From: Nitrospiraceae bacterium | Lineage (GTDB): Bacteria; Nitrospirota; Nitrospiria; Nitrospirales; UBA8639 | Length of the DNA: 8,666 nucleotides | NCBI GenBank assembly: GCA_003523945.1 | Contig: DOFS01000314.1 | Coordinates: forward strand, 1 to 8,666 | Reading direction: 5' to 3' | Shown here: piece after piece, positions 1-6,663 of the stretch | Position numbering within the stretch: the stretch's first letter is position 1 | Layout of the letters: the number at the start of each line of letters is the position of its first letter | The notes under the pieces: generated by a model | Database searches by the model: none | The model's input: only the letters and a program-made list of their open reading frames with translations | What the model was told of the DNA's origin: nothing | Program-made: the position numbers and the translations under genes

Positions 1-76
1 TTTCCGGGGTAAGTGTATGAGGGAAGCCCAAAACAGGTTTGTCGGCGGACGGCCCGGGTGACTGTGACTCTTGCCG

Positions 77-922
77 TCAGTCGGGTCGAGAGGTGCTCTC
101 TGCCTTGTCTTCCATCCAGGTGGGATATTTTCCGGGTTTTCCTAAAAAAGGTAAAGCCATCAATCTCCACCAGGTGAGCCTGGTCGGGTCCCGGTATTCC
201 TCCAGGCCGATCTCCATCCGTTCATGGCCCCCAACGGGGTCTCGCCAATAGGTGCCAAGCAGCCGATCCCACCACGGCAGGTTAAACCCGAAGTTCCGGT
301 TGGTTTCCCATGGGATCACTGAATGATGGATGCGATGCATATCCGGCGTCACAAGGAACCATCTGAGCAGACGATCCAACGTCCAGGAAATACGCACATT
401 GCTATGGTTAAACATGGAGGTGGCATTGAGCAGGACTTCGAAGGCCACCACCGCGCCGGGTGAGGCACCGATTAAAAGCACCGCACTGATTTTGATGAAC
501 ATGGAGAGGAGGATCTCGAGCGGATGAAACCGCACGCCGGTGGTGACATCAAAATCCACATCGGTGTGATGCACCATGTGCAGACGCCAGAGAACCGGGA
601 CGGCATGCATGAGCACATGCTGGAAATAAACCACCAGATCCAACAGGATCACGGCCACGTTGAGTTCGACCCACCAGGGCCAATCCACTTGATGAAAGAA
701 CCCCACTTCCCCCTCACCCGCCAGGATCGCGGCGCCCACCGCTCCTGAGGCCAGAAGCAGGCGGATGAAGGCCGTGTTTAGAACCCCCATGCCCAGGTTG
801 ATCCCCCAGCGTGTGGACCGGGACGCGGACCATACCCGGCGGGGCGCCATCCGTTCCCACACGGCCATGATGGCGAAGATGCCGATAAACGCGCTGATGC
901 GAATGATGACGTCGGAATTCAT
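77..922 (-). CDS. Fatty acid hydroxylase / sterol desaturase family membrane protein
   Basis: A 281-residue integral membrane protein of the fatty acid hydroxylase superfamily, whose members are di-iron oxygenases acting on lipids at the membrane. The histidine clusters that ligate the iron pair are all present: HVLMH at residues 102-106, HMVHH at 115-119 and HRIHH at 196-200. Further conserved histidines lie at about 133 (RFHP) and 173 (NHSN). Hydrophobic segments fall near residues 5-20, 42-70, 86-101 and 141-170, which fits four or so membrane passes with the histidines on the cytoplasmic face. The length is normal for bacterial members. The start at 922 is the first Met of the frame and has only a weak AGG four bases upstream. 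The gene stands alone, transcribed away from the Kelch gene. The family is clear, but the substrate (sterol, hopanoid, carotenoid or fatty acyl chain) cannot be told from sequence. Confidence 0.9.
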   Translation of the reverse strand: MNSDVIIRISAFIGIFAIMAVWERMAPRRVWSASRSTRWGINLGMGVLNTAFIRLLLASGAVGAAILAGEGEVGFFHQVDWPWWVELNVAVILLDLVVYFQHVLMHAVPVLWRLHMVHHTDVDFDVTTGVRFHPLEILLSMFIKISAVLLIGASPGAVVAFEVLLNATSMFNHSNVRISWTLDRLLRWFLVTPDMHRIHHSVIPWETNRNFGFNLPWWDRLLGTYWRDPVGGHERMEIGLEEYRDPTRLTWWRLMALPFLGKPGKYPTWMEDKAESTSRPD

Positions 923-1329
923 TAGACCTGTTCAGGATTTTGTTTTCACTTTACCCCATCTGTGCAGGTCGGACAAAGAAAAAGAGCGGGAATCCTTCTA
1001 CAAATGACGGGGCTGAGTAAGGAATGTTCGTTGATGCAAGTGGGGTCATTAGGGAAGGGGGCGGGATGACAGGAGAAAAGGGAGGATAGATGTCCGCTCA
1101 ACCATTTGATGAATGATCTAAGGTTTTTTTATACCGGGGTTCGGCCCGGCAGCCGAGGTATTGCCTCGCACATCCCGAAGGGTGTCACCTATCGTTTGGT
1201 TCGTCTCGAGGAGTGAATCCTTTGTGTGGAGGCAAAATTGACCACCGCATCGTATCACCTTAAGCTGCTTACTGTTGCGACAATTTTCATCTAAGACTTT
1301 TTGTACCTTGATGAGGTAGGATTTTTTCT
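923..1329. other. Divergent intergenic region, no gene seen
   Basis: This 407-base stretch separates the divergently transcribed desaturase and Kelch genes, so promoters for both should lie here. I found no convincing sigma-70 pair. The best candidate toward the Kelch gene is TTGACC at 1238-1243 with a poor -10. A very short reading frame, MSAQPFDE, begins at ATG 1090 behind GGGAGG and stops at 1116. Its meaning is unclear. It is followed by a run of seven T (about 1124-1130) and then three consecutive hairpins, listed separately. Confidence 0.5.
1134..1185 (+). other. Cluster of three tandem hairpins upstream of the Kelch gene
   Basis: Three inverted repeats follow one another with almost no spacing. 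CCGGG (1134-1138) pairs with CCCGG (1145-1149) around a 6-base loop. CGAGG (1154-1158) pairs with CCTCG (1164-1168) around TATTG. ACATCCC (1170-1176) pairs with GGGTGT (1180-1185) around GAA, with one bulged T. No U-tract follows, so this is not a simple terminator. It ends about 145 bases before the Kelch start codon. It could be a structured leader RNA, a small RNA or a repeat remnant. I do not recognise a known riboswitch class. Confidence 0.35.
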
Positions 1330-2379
1330 ATGCGACACCACGAAACATCGGAAACCTCACGCCGATTTTTTGCAGCTGTCCTCGTGCCGTTCTTCACGAT
1401 AATCTGTCTTATCGTGCTGCCGGTACCCGCACAATCGACGCAGCCCGAAGCGGATCAAGGTGTCTGGGACTCAGCCGCACCTGCCCCGATTAAACGGACG
1501 GAGGTGGCTGCCGCTGCGGTGAACGGCAGGATGTATGTTGTGGGCGGATTCGAGGAGCCCGGCTTCGGCAATTTTTTGAATTTTGCAATTACGCCGGCTC
1601 TCCAGGAATACGATCCTTCCACCGATCGATGGACAACGAAAGCTCCTATGCCGGTTGGCCTGCATCATGTAGGGATCGGGGAATCAGGCGGGAAGCTCTA
1701 CGTCATCGGCGGTTATAAGCAGTCGGGATTCAGCGTCTGGCACCCCGTCGCGACGGTATATGCTTACGATCCGGCAACGGACACCTGGGCCGCGCGCGCG
1801 CCCATGCCGACGCCTCGTGGCGCGCTAGCGGTGACCGGGCATGAGGGAAAGTTATTTGCCATCGGCGGGTACGACCGGAAGGCCAACAGCGCCGGGGTGG
1901 AGGTGTACGATCCCGCAAACAATACCTGGTCGACAGTCGCGCCGCTTCCGACTCCCCGCGATCATCTCGCCGCCGCAACGATCGCCGGGAAAATTTATGC
2001 GATCGGCGGACGCCTGAACGGTGATTATGGGCGGAATCTTTCCGTCGTAGAAATATACGATCCGGCAAGCGATCAATGGTCGGGGGTGGCGGATCTTCCG
2101 ACGGCCCGCAGCGGAATCACCGCCTCCGTGCTGGGAAATCGCATCTATGTGTTCGGGGGCGAGGGATCGGATGGGACATTCCATGAAAACGAAGCGTATG
2201 ATCCGGCGGATGACGCCTGGCAGGTTATGGCCCCCATGCCGACTGCACGGCACGGCCTTGGGTCGGCAGTGATGGACGGGCGTATTTACGTCATCAGCGG
2301 CGGGCCCACCCCCGGCGGCTCCTTCAGCGATCTGAACGAAGTCTTCTCCCCTCCGGTTTCTGTCCCCTCCCCGCGTTAG
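1330..2379 (+). CDS. Secreted Kelch-repeat beta-propeller protein
   Basis: A 349-residue exported protein. The N-terminus has basic and polar residues (1-12), a hydrophobic core at about 13-31, and a likely cleavage near VPA/QS at residue 34. The mature part is six Kelch repeats. Each has the double-glycine strand (YVVGG, YVIGG, FAIGG, YAIGG, YVFGG, and the variant YVISGG in the last) and, in repeats 1-5, the YDP...W...APMP-like end. Six repeats match one closed six-bladed propeller with no extra domain. The blade-boundary motif TPR or TAR before each of repeats 3-6 shows recent-looking internal duplication. Kelch propellers bind proteins or sugars, and some bacterial ones act on sialic acid, but no catalytic signature is visible here, so the ligand is unknown. 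The ATG is preceded by GAGGTAGG at 1313-1320. The gene is monocistronic. Confidence 0.88.
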   Translation: MRHHETSETSRRFFAAVLVPFFTIICLIVLPVPAQSTQPEADQGVWDSAAPAPIKRTEVAAAAVNGRMYVVGGFEEPGFGNFLNFAITPALQEYDPSTDRWTTKAPMPVGLHHVGIGESGGKLYVIGGYKQSGFSVWHPVATVYAYDPATDTWAARAPMPTPRGALAVTGHEGKLFAIGGYDRKANSAGVEVYDPANNTWSTVAPLPTPRDHLAAATIAGKIYAIGGRLNGDYGRNLSVVEIYDPASDQWSGVADLPTARSGITASVLGNRIYVFGGEGSDGTFHENEAYDPADDAWQVMAPMPTARHGLGSAVMDGRIYVISGGPTPGGSFSDLNEVFSPPVSVPSPR

Positions 2380-2421
2380 CGCCCATCTCAGACTGACAGG
2401 TCGGAGGTGTCATGGTTGGAC

Positions 2422-2545
2422 AAGATCCTTCGGCATGGTCTCAGAATGACCACACCACAATGCTCGGGATGATCGGGGCACCAGAACATACACATGTCGC
2501 GACTCTCTCAAACACATGGTCATTCTGAGCAAAGCCAGGAATCTT
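2422..2545. repeat. Inverted pair of GATCCTTCG-type interspersed repeats (MITE-like)
   Basis: The left arm at 2422-2451 begins AAGATCCTTCGG and ends CTCAGAATGACC. The right arm at 2518-2545, read on the minus strand, begins AAGATTCCTGG and also ends GCTCAGAATGACC. The two arms are copies of one about 28-30 base unit in opposite orientation around 66 bases of unrelated sequence, so the whole 124-base block could fold into a long stem-loop. Units with GATCCTTCG...CAGAATGAC are familiar as dispersed intergenic repeats in many environmental bacteria. No transposase is encoded in or near it. It lies in the convergent gap after the Kelch gene. Confidence 0.6.
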
Positions 2546-2576
2546 AGGGCAGGGTGAGGATACCACGGATCAGAAT

Positions 2577-2602
2577 GATCCTTCGCTCAATTGAAGATGA
2601 CA
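2577..2602 (+). repeat. Third, direct copy of the GATCCTTCG-type repeat
   Basis: This copy reads GATCCTTCGCTC, then AATTGAAGATGACA, in the same orientation as the left arm at 2422. The middle is altered so that CTTC and GAAG can form a small hairpin. It sits 26 bases beyond the end of the SemiSWEET gene and may lie in that gene's 3' untranslated RNA. Confidence 0.5.
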
Positions 2603-2628
2603 AAAATAACAGGCGGAGAGAGGGGGAC

Positions 2629-2883
2629 TTAGCCATAGCGGAGTTTGAGAATGAAAATCCATCCGGCCAGAAGAAGGGTCACCGTGTTGGCGGTGAGTAA
2701 CGGCCAATCCTGATTGATCAGCCCGTAGGCGCACCAGAGCCCGATACCCGAGGTGAGAATCCCATACATTCCCAGTGACAGATCTTTGGTATGTTTGGTT
2801 TTGACAATTTTGATGGCCTGGGGAAGAAAGGCCGTGGTGGTGCAGACCCCTGCCAGATAGCCCATTGCGGTAACCCAATCCAT
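2629..2883 (-). CDS. SemiSWEET-family sugar transporter (PQ-loop)
   Basis: An 84-residue membrane protein of the bacterial SemiSWEET (MtN3/saliva) family, which works as a dimer of three-helix bundles to move mono- or disaccharides across the inner membrane. Helix 1 covers about residues 4-24 and ends in the diagnostic PQ motif (FLPQ, Pro21-Gln22), followed by the basic loop KIVKTKHTKDLS. Helix 2 covers about 37-56 and helix 3 about 61-80. Trp50 and Asn66 occupy the spacing of the conserved Trp/Asn pair that lines the sugar pocket in characterised SemiSWEETs. The length is typical of the family. The start is well supported: GAGGAG (plus-strand positions 2889-2894) lies five bases before the ATG. 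The gene is divergent from the parvulin gene and no sugar-metabolism gene is nearby, so the substrate is open. Confidence 0.92.
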   Translation of the reverse strand: MDWVTAMGYLAGVCTTTAFLPQAIKIVKTKHTKDLSLGMYGILTSGIGLWCAYGLINQDWPLLTANTVTLLLAGWIFILKLRYG

Positions 2884-3050
2884 GCTGTCTCCTCTTGGTG
2901 TGGTGGTGCGTAACCCGTTGCCGATGATCGAGCCTTTCGCTCTGCGCCGATAGGCTCATCGGCAGTATACTCTCTCTGATGTCTTAAGGGTATGAAGATG
3001 TGAGGAGCCTGCCCGGCCAATTTTCGATTTCATTTTTGCACAGGGAATTC

Positions 3051-3056
3051 TATAAT
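3051..3056 (+). promoter_or_regulatory. Possible -10 element (TATAAT) for the parvulin gene
   Basis: A perfect TATAAT lies 80 bases before the parvulin start codon. No good -35 hexamer sits 16-18 bases upstream; TTGCAC at 3036-3041 is only nine bases away and therefore badly spaced. The call is a candidate only. Confidence 0.3.
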
Positions 3057-3136
3057 TTATCCCGTCAATCCGAACAGGATATGGAGGTCGGATATATTCC
3101 GGTCGGATGAAAATTACGGATTACCAAGGAGGACGT

Positions 3137-3415
3137 ATGGAGTGGAGAGCCAGTCATATTCTCGTGAAGGAAAAAGGGTTAGCCGAGGATCTTCGAAAAC
3201 GCCTGAAAACCGGCGGGAAATTTGCAGAGTTGGCGAAAGAATTTTCGACCTGTCCCAGCGGGTCCAAAAGTGGTGATCTGGGATGGTTTGGTCCGGGTAA
3301 AATGGTCAAAGCCTTTGAAGATGCAGTCAAACGCCTGGGGCATGGCAGTATTAGCCCGGTGGTAAAAACCCAATTCGGGTACCACATCATTAAAAAAACC
3401 GGACAGAAGGAATAA
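3137..3415 (+). CDS. ppiC: Single-domain parvulin peptidyl-prolyl cis-trans isomerase (PpiC-like)
   Basis: A 92-residue stand-alone parvulin domain, the size of E. coli PpiC (parvulin 10), with no signal peptide, so it is predicted to be cytoplasmic. Such enzymes speed cis-trans isomerisation of peptide bonds before proline during protein folding. The expected active-site residues are present: His7 (ASHILV), Cys39 in FSTCPSG, Met56 and Phe60 in GKMVKAFEDAV, and His83 in FGYHIIK. The SGDLGWFGPG and SPVVKTQFGYH blocks are also classic. I chose ATG 3137 rather than the in-frame ATG at 3107 because AAGGAGG at 3126-3132 lies four bases before it and because the domain begins exactly there, as in PpiC. 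The gene is divergent from SemiSWEET and apparently monocistronic. Confidence 0.93.
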   Translation: MEWRASHILVKEKGLAEDLRKRLKTGGKFAELAKEFSTCPSGSKSGDLGWFGPGKMVKAFEDAVKRLGHGSISPVVKTQFGYHIIKKTGQKE

Positions 3416-3770
3416 GTCTCGCTTAGTCAACCCATCCATCCACCTCCATGAATCGGGAATTCAGGGGTTCTGTCGCATACGGCACTCTGCGCGGATGCCG
3501 TGGATTGGTACGGGGCCCGAGGTGATGGACAGGCCTTGCAAACACGACTCACCCCTACCCTGGTGACGACTCGCCGATGGGTTTAACCTCGCCGGTTTGT
3601 CGTGGCCGGCATGGTGTTGAAATGGGAGTGATTCCTTCATTTCGGATGTTCCGGTATCGTTTGCTCACCGACATTCTGCCCATAACCCATTCACCTTATT
3701 CCCTGCACACGACTTGAGTCACACCGCCTTCCGGATGGCAAGGAATCGTATTCTATGTGGAGACATGGGC
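3416..3770. other. Intergenic region, no gene supported
   Basis: No reading frame here has both a start with ribosome binding site and recognisable protein content. Two hairpins are visible. ACGGCA (3479-3484) pairs with TGCCGT (3496-3501) around an 11-base loop, 63 bases after the parvulin stop. GCCGG (3591-3595) pairs with CCGGC (3606-3610). Neither is followed by a T-run, so neither is a confident terminator. A frame of about 40 codons between the TGA near 3450 and the TAA near 3585 (containing VDWYGARGDG) lacks a good start and was not recognised. Confidence 0.45.
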
Positions 3771-4064
3771 ATGAACCATAAAATCCTTGCCTCGTTGTTA
3801 GCCGGAAGACGGGAGAGAATCGTTCGCAGATTTGCCAATTAGACATTGGGGATTTTTGGGTCGGCGACCCGTAATGAGATGCACGAGGGAAGTGACACCG
3901 ATGTTCTTGTGGAGTTTCAGAACTCCCCCACCGTTGATGCCTATATGGACATCAAGTTTTTTTTGGAGGACCTTTTCCATACGCCTGTCTATGTGGTTCT
4001 TGAGGACACCGTGAAGCCACGCATGCGTCCCATTATCAAAAAGGATTTGATTCGTGTCGCGTGA
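3771..4064 (+). pseudogene. Broken MntA-type minimal nucleotidyltransferase (antitoxin), amber stop at codon 24
   Basis: The frame opens at ATG 3771, eight bases after GGAG (3759-3762), and runs MNHKILASLL to FAN, where TAG at 3840-3842 interrupts it. It continues in the same frame as TLGIFGSATRN to the TGA at 4062-4064, about 97 codons in all, the usual size of the family. The catalytic signature of the polymerase-beta-like fold, GS followed ten residues later by DTD (GSATRN...GSDTDVLVEF), is intact after the stop. The C-terminal part (DLFHTPVYVVLEDTVKPRMR) is also typical. MntA antitoxins neutralise HepT by adding AMP to a tyrosine. A product starting after the stop would lack the first helix. 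Its stop overlaps the start of the hepT remnant by 11 bases, as in intact operons. Family assignment is confident, and loss of function is strongly implied by the equally broken partner. Confidence 0.85.
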
Positions 4065-4407
4065 CGGGATATTTGTCCTGGAAGATATAACTGGAAGCGG
4101 CCGATACAGTCCTTCGCCATACCCGCGGACTGACACTGAAGCCTTTTAACATGATGAGTTAGTTTTCGAGGCCGTGGTTCGCCATCTGGAAATTATCGGC
4201 GAAGCCGCCAAACACTTGTCAAAGGACGTTCAAGCCATGATGCCAAAGGTTGAATGGTCAAAGACCGCTGCCTTTCGGGATGTGATCGCCCATGGCTACT
4301 TTAAATTGAATTTCCATAGTATTTGGGATGTGACACGGAATAACGTCCCCGACATCTCTAAGTCTGTCAAAAAACTTCTCACCCAACTACGGAACGATCA
4401 GCCTTGA
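4054..4407 (+). pseudogene. Broken HepT-type toxin (HEPN RNase) with two frameshifts and a stop
   Basis: The remnant begins at GTG 4054 (VSRDGIFVLEDI, compare the usual MSRD start). After ATA at 4087-4089 one extra base moves the family sequence into another frame, where it reads LEAADTVLRHTRGLTL (4091-4138). One base is missing near 4138, returning the frame to EAF, which then hits TAA at 4147-4149. From there it is open to the TGA at 4405-4407: HDELVFEAVVRHLEIIGEAAKHL, then the RX4HXY ribonuclease motif as RDVIAHGY and a normal C-terminus. The insertion and deletion cancel, and the total of 118 codons equals a normal HepT. HepT is the HEPN RNase toxin of the MntA-HepT system. The catalytic Arg, His and the AMPylation-target Tyr survive, but an intact protein cannot be made. 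The 77-residue open tail from GTG 4174 lacks the first helices of the fold. Confidence 0.87.
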
Positions 4408-4441
4408 ATCTCTCTGGTCCCAACCATAGCCGAACATTAAG

Positions 4442-4458
4442 AGCCCATTGGGTGGGCT
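4442..4458. other. Short hairpin after the hepT remnant
   Basis: AGCCCA (4442-4447) and TGGGCT (4453-4458) form a perfect six-pair stem around TTGGG, 35 bases after the hepT stop. No T-run follows on the plus strand, so a terminator role is doubtful. Confidence 0.3.
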
Positions 4459-4487
4459 GTCATGTGGACGCAAAGAAATGGGATGGG

Positions 4488-4524
4488 AAAACCTCCCCAT
4501 GAATACCCAGGAATATGGGGGAGG
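4488..4524 (-). terminator. Possible intrinsic terminator of the DUF1566 gene
   Basis: CCTCCCCAT (4492-4500) and ATGGGGGAGG (4515-4524) form a GC-rich stem of nine pairs with one bulge and a 14-base loop. Read on the minus strand the stem is followed directly by TTTT (plus AAAA at 4488-4491). It lies about 117 bases beyond the DUF1566 stop codon. The U-tract is short, so efficiency is uncertain. The same hairpin could also stop transcription from the hepT side. Confidence 0.45.
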
Positions 4525-4640
4525 AGCGCTTTGCCCTGCTTTCCTTTTTAAACGCCCCGGCAACAAACGCACCGTCAACGCCGCAGCACCGCATTACTTC
4601 AATCACTGAATGATCAATTTGAGGAATGAGCACTATAGGC

Positions 4641-5312
4641 CTACTTCATCGCAGCCAGATTTTGCCAGCCATAGCTCTGATCCGCGCGCGTGCACCACGC
4701 AAGACCATTGCCGTCCAAATGGCTGACGAGCACACTTCCAAAGAAGAAATTGACAAGCCAGGCGAACGTGGGAGTGCCCGACGTCGTCGTTGCCGACCAA
4801 TAGCTGGCCGACTGCACGTTTTGGAACGGATGGCCATCCGGCACACAGAGCCCCCCTCCTGTGCACAGACCCGAATTGGTATCCACCAGACTCGCCAGTT
4901 GCTCACGCTTGGGTAGGGACCAGCCTTTCCGGGCCCCCACTTCACGGGTGGCACAATGGTTGATGGCCCCGGTCCAATCAAAGGAACCTGACGCAGGAGA
5001 GGTCTCCCACACAAGGCCCGTCTCCTGGTCACAATAGGCGGCCCCATTCAGGACGGCCACAAATCGGTCAGGTCCGGGGAATTTCTTCCTCCACACCGGT
5101 GGGATCTCACAGGGCTCGGCTCTGCTCCATTTGGGAAAGTTCTTAATCGTGTCGTGCACGGTAAGGATGGGGGCAGGCCTTTCAACAAACCTCCCGCCCG
5201 GATGCTCCTCCGGAAATCCGGCCTTGGCCAAGGTCATCCCTGGCAGAGCCAGACACACCCCCAGAAACGTCGCCATGCCCACACCTGGTCTCGTTGATCG
5301 TTGAGCAATCAT
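4641..5312 (-). CDS. Secreted DUF1566 (Lcl C-terminal-like) domain protein
   Basis: A 223-residue exported protein. I chose the ATG at 5312 rather than the upstream in-frame ATG at 5402 for two reasons. GGGAGGT (plus 5319-5325) lies six bases before it, and a clean signal peptide follows: basic MIAQRSTR, hydrophobic core to about residue 27, cleavage likely after TLA at 29. Residues 86-215 match DUF1566. They include the ETGLVWE strand, WTGAINHCATREVG, the hallmark GWSLPKREQLASLVD (130-143), YWSATT (171-176), FAWLVNFFFGSV and the final WCTRA. Six cysteines in the mature part (about 68, 94, 120, 150, 156, 207) suggest disulfides and a periplasmic or extracellular place. DUF1566 domains are common in surface adhesin-like proteins, but no biochemical role is established here. 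The gene is solitary. Confidence 0.85.
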   Translation of the reverse strand: MIAQRSTRPGVGMATFLGVCLALPGMTLAKAGFPEEHPGGRFVERPAPILTVHDTIKNFPKWSRAEPCEIPPVWRKKFPGPDRFVAVLNGAAYCDQETGLVWETSPASGSFDWTGAINHCATREVGARKGWSLPKREQLASLVDTNSGLCTGGGLCVPDGHPFQNVQSASYWSATTTSGTPTFAWLVNFFFGSVLVSHLDGNGLAWCTRADQSYGWQNLAAMK

Positions 5313-6089
5313 GCCCACACCTCCCTGAGCTGCGTAAGACTTGCGACCCTCCTGGTTCGTCTCACTGGTAAAGAAACAAGAGAGCGAAATGTTCTTTATC
5401 AATATACTAGGGAGAGCAAAGGGAATGCCATCTCAAAGATCGGGCACGCAAACACTGCAACACTATAGATTTTCGAACAGACAGACGGAGGAAGAAATCA
5501 GTCAAGGTGGTGATTGCTAGACTTGGACATTTTGGCAAATGGATACAAACGGGTACAGGTCGTATTGTTCGGTATACGATGTTTATAATCCGGTGTGGGA
5601 TTAGCCATCACTTATTCTTTTTGACGTTTTTCCATCTCTCTCGTTAGGGCGGAAGGGCGCCAACCCTTAATAGAGCGGCCCAACTTGCCGGGTTCCAACA
5701 AGAGCCGCTAAATGCTAAGAGGGTCCCTCCTTTGAGCCAGGATTTCCTGAAAGATCCCACGATTGTTTACGTCGTGTATGACGAAATGGGGCTTGATTTT
5801 CAATAACTTCCCACCGGAATGGAGGCGATTGGAAAGAGGTTTGCTGATCCTCGGTGGTCTCGCTTGTGGCACAAATCCTTCACTGGTCCCCTGGCCTAAA
5901 ATTTGTCGCAGGGCTGAGGATGACAAACCGGTCATAATCTTTTTTGAGGAGTTATTTTTTCCGTCTGCCTGCGCTATGATAGGCCTTCCTTGGATGGCCG
6001 GGAATTGAACATTTCAACCGTCTGATTTATAGATACAGAAAACGGGACACCTCGATTTGCACAGTCTATCCTTTCAAACGGAGGGCATC
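5313..6089. other. Long stretch without a supported gene
   Basis: Nearly 780 bases between the DUF1566 start and the DUF4926 start. I see no frame with a good start and a recognisable product. One plus frame is open from 5648 to the TAA at 5804-5806 and again to the TAA at 5897-5899 (it contains TIVYVVYDEMGLDF and GKRFADPRWSRLWHKS), so it could be a decayed gene. A competing minus frame at 5708-5935 is also open, and neither is recognisable. A lone TATAAT occurs at 5584-5589 without a matching -35. CGTAT and ATACG near 5561-5579 can pair as a short hairpin. Confidence 0.4.
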
Positions 6090-6326
6090 ATGATCCAGGA
6101 ATTGGAAGAGGTCATTCTGAAATTCGATCTTCCCCAAAACGGCCTTCAGCGAGGTGACATTGGCACCGTCCTGGCGGTTCATGAAGATGGCAGCGGTTAC
6201 GATGTCGAGTTTACAGCCTTGAATGGCGAGACGATTGCCGAGGTCACGCTGACGGATTTTCAGGTTCGACAAGCCCACAAGGGTGAGATCGCCCATGTGA
6301 GAGATCTGGCGAGTTCCACGCTTTAG
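6090..6326 (+). CDS. DUF4926 domain protein, small SH3-like protein
   Basis: A 78-residue cytoplasmic protein matching DUF4926 along most of its length. It has an acidic, hydrophobic opening (ELEEVILKFDLPQNGLQRGD, residues 4-23), then GTVLAVHEDGSGYDVEF (25-41) and the closing strand TIAEVTLTDFQVR (48-60). The GLxRGDxGTVV pattern followed by a GxxYxVEF strand is the family hallmark and suggests a small beta barrel. The start at 6090 is preferred over the upstream in-frame start at 6057 because GGAGG (6080-6084) sits five bases before it and the domain begins there. DUF4926 genes often lie next to a DUF6883 gene, as a small two-gene unit whose role is unknown. No such partner is visible here. 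The function is unknown. Confidence 0.82.
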   Translation: MIQELEEVILKFDLPQNGLQRGDIGTVLAVHEDGSGYDVEFTALNGETIAEVTLTDFQVRQAHKGEIAHVRDLASSTL

Positions 6327-6663
6327 CCGGTGGCCCATCTTTCATCCTGGCTTTGCTCTGGAGAAAGCTGATCCGGCACGGAGGCCGGTCTGTCCTTCAA
6401 CTCCTGGCCACATCTATTAACTATTGGCCGTGCTCATGGCTGGTTGAGAGATTCCTTTCTGCCGGTTGTTCCGGTTTATTCGGCTCGCGGAAACTGTTCT
6501 GTTGCCCCACTCGTTTCGCGCTCACCATGGGTATTCCATGTTTACCATGATACCTTTAAATTGATTCTCACTCAGCTGTGCGGTATTCTCCCCCCCAAAT
6601 TCTAAGAGCCCACCCGGAGTATCAAGCATGTTGATTGAACCGGCTTGAGGCGGGTTCTTATGA
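6327..6663 (+). other. Intergenic region before the pseudogene, no gene supported
   Basis: No frame here is recognisable. The 65-codon frame at 6353-6550 has no ribosome binding site and a composition unlike a real protein. CCGGC (about 6374-6378) and GCCGG (6384-6388) form a small hairpin without a following T-run. The end of this stretch may hold the lost 5' end of the next pseudogene: ATG 6660 opens a hydrophobic stretch (MISLLHWSMGKIFF) in a third frame. It would join the conserved frame by one base gained in the T-run at 6696-6701. Confidence 0.4.

Noticed and set aside
39..748. Plus-strand frames opposite the desaturase gene
   Set aside because: They are shadows of the minus-strand gene, whose histidine motifs settle the true frame.
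1471..2253. Minus-strand open frames inside the Kelch gene
   Set aside because: They are antisense shadows of a clear GC-rich coding gene and have no family match.
3036..3056. TTGCAC plus TATAAT as a sigma-70 promoter
   Set aside because: The spacer is nine bases instead of about 17, so only the -10 was kept as a weak candidate.
3445..3587. Short plus frame containing VDWYGARGDG and RLTPTLVTTRRWV, and on the minus strand GEVKPIGESSPG, which briefly suggested a group II intron remnant
   Set aside because: No domain V hairpin or reverse-transcriptase motif could be found, and neither frame has a proper start.
5648..5899. A plus-strand frame, open except for TAA 5804-5806, with protein-like content (DEMGLDF, GKRFADPRWSRLWHKS)
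   Set aside because: It has no start with a ribosome binding site and no family I recognise, and a minus frame over the same bases (5708-5935) is equally open. The evidence is too weak for a pseudogene call.
5873..5927. AAATCCTTCACTGG followed later by GCTGAGGATGACAAA, reminiscent of the repeat at 2422-2602
   Set aside because: Only the ends resemble the repeat and the spacing is much larger, so the match may be chance.
6353..6550. 65-codon plus frame after the DUF4926 gene
   Set aside because: It lacks a ribosome binding site, its composition is rich in Cys, Trp and Arg without pattern, and no family was recognised.
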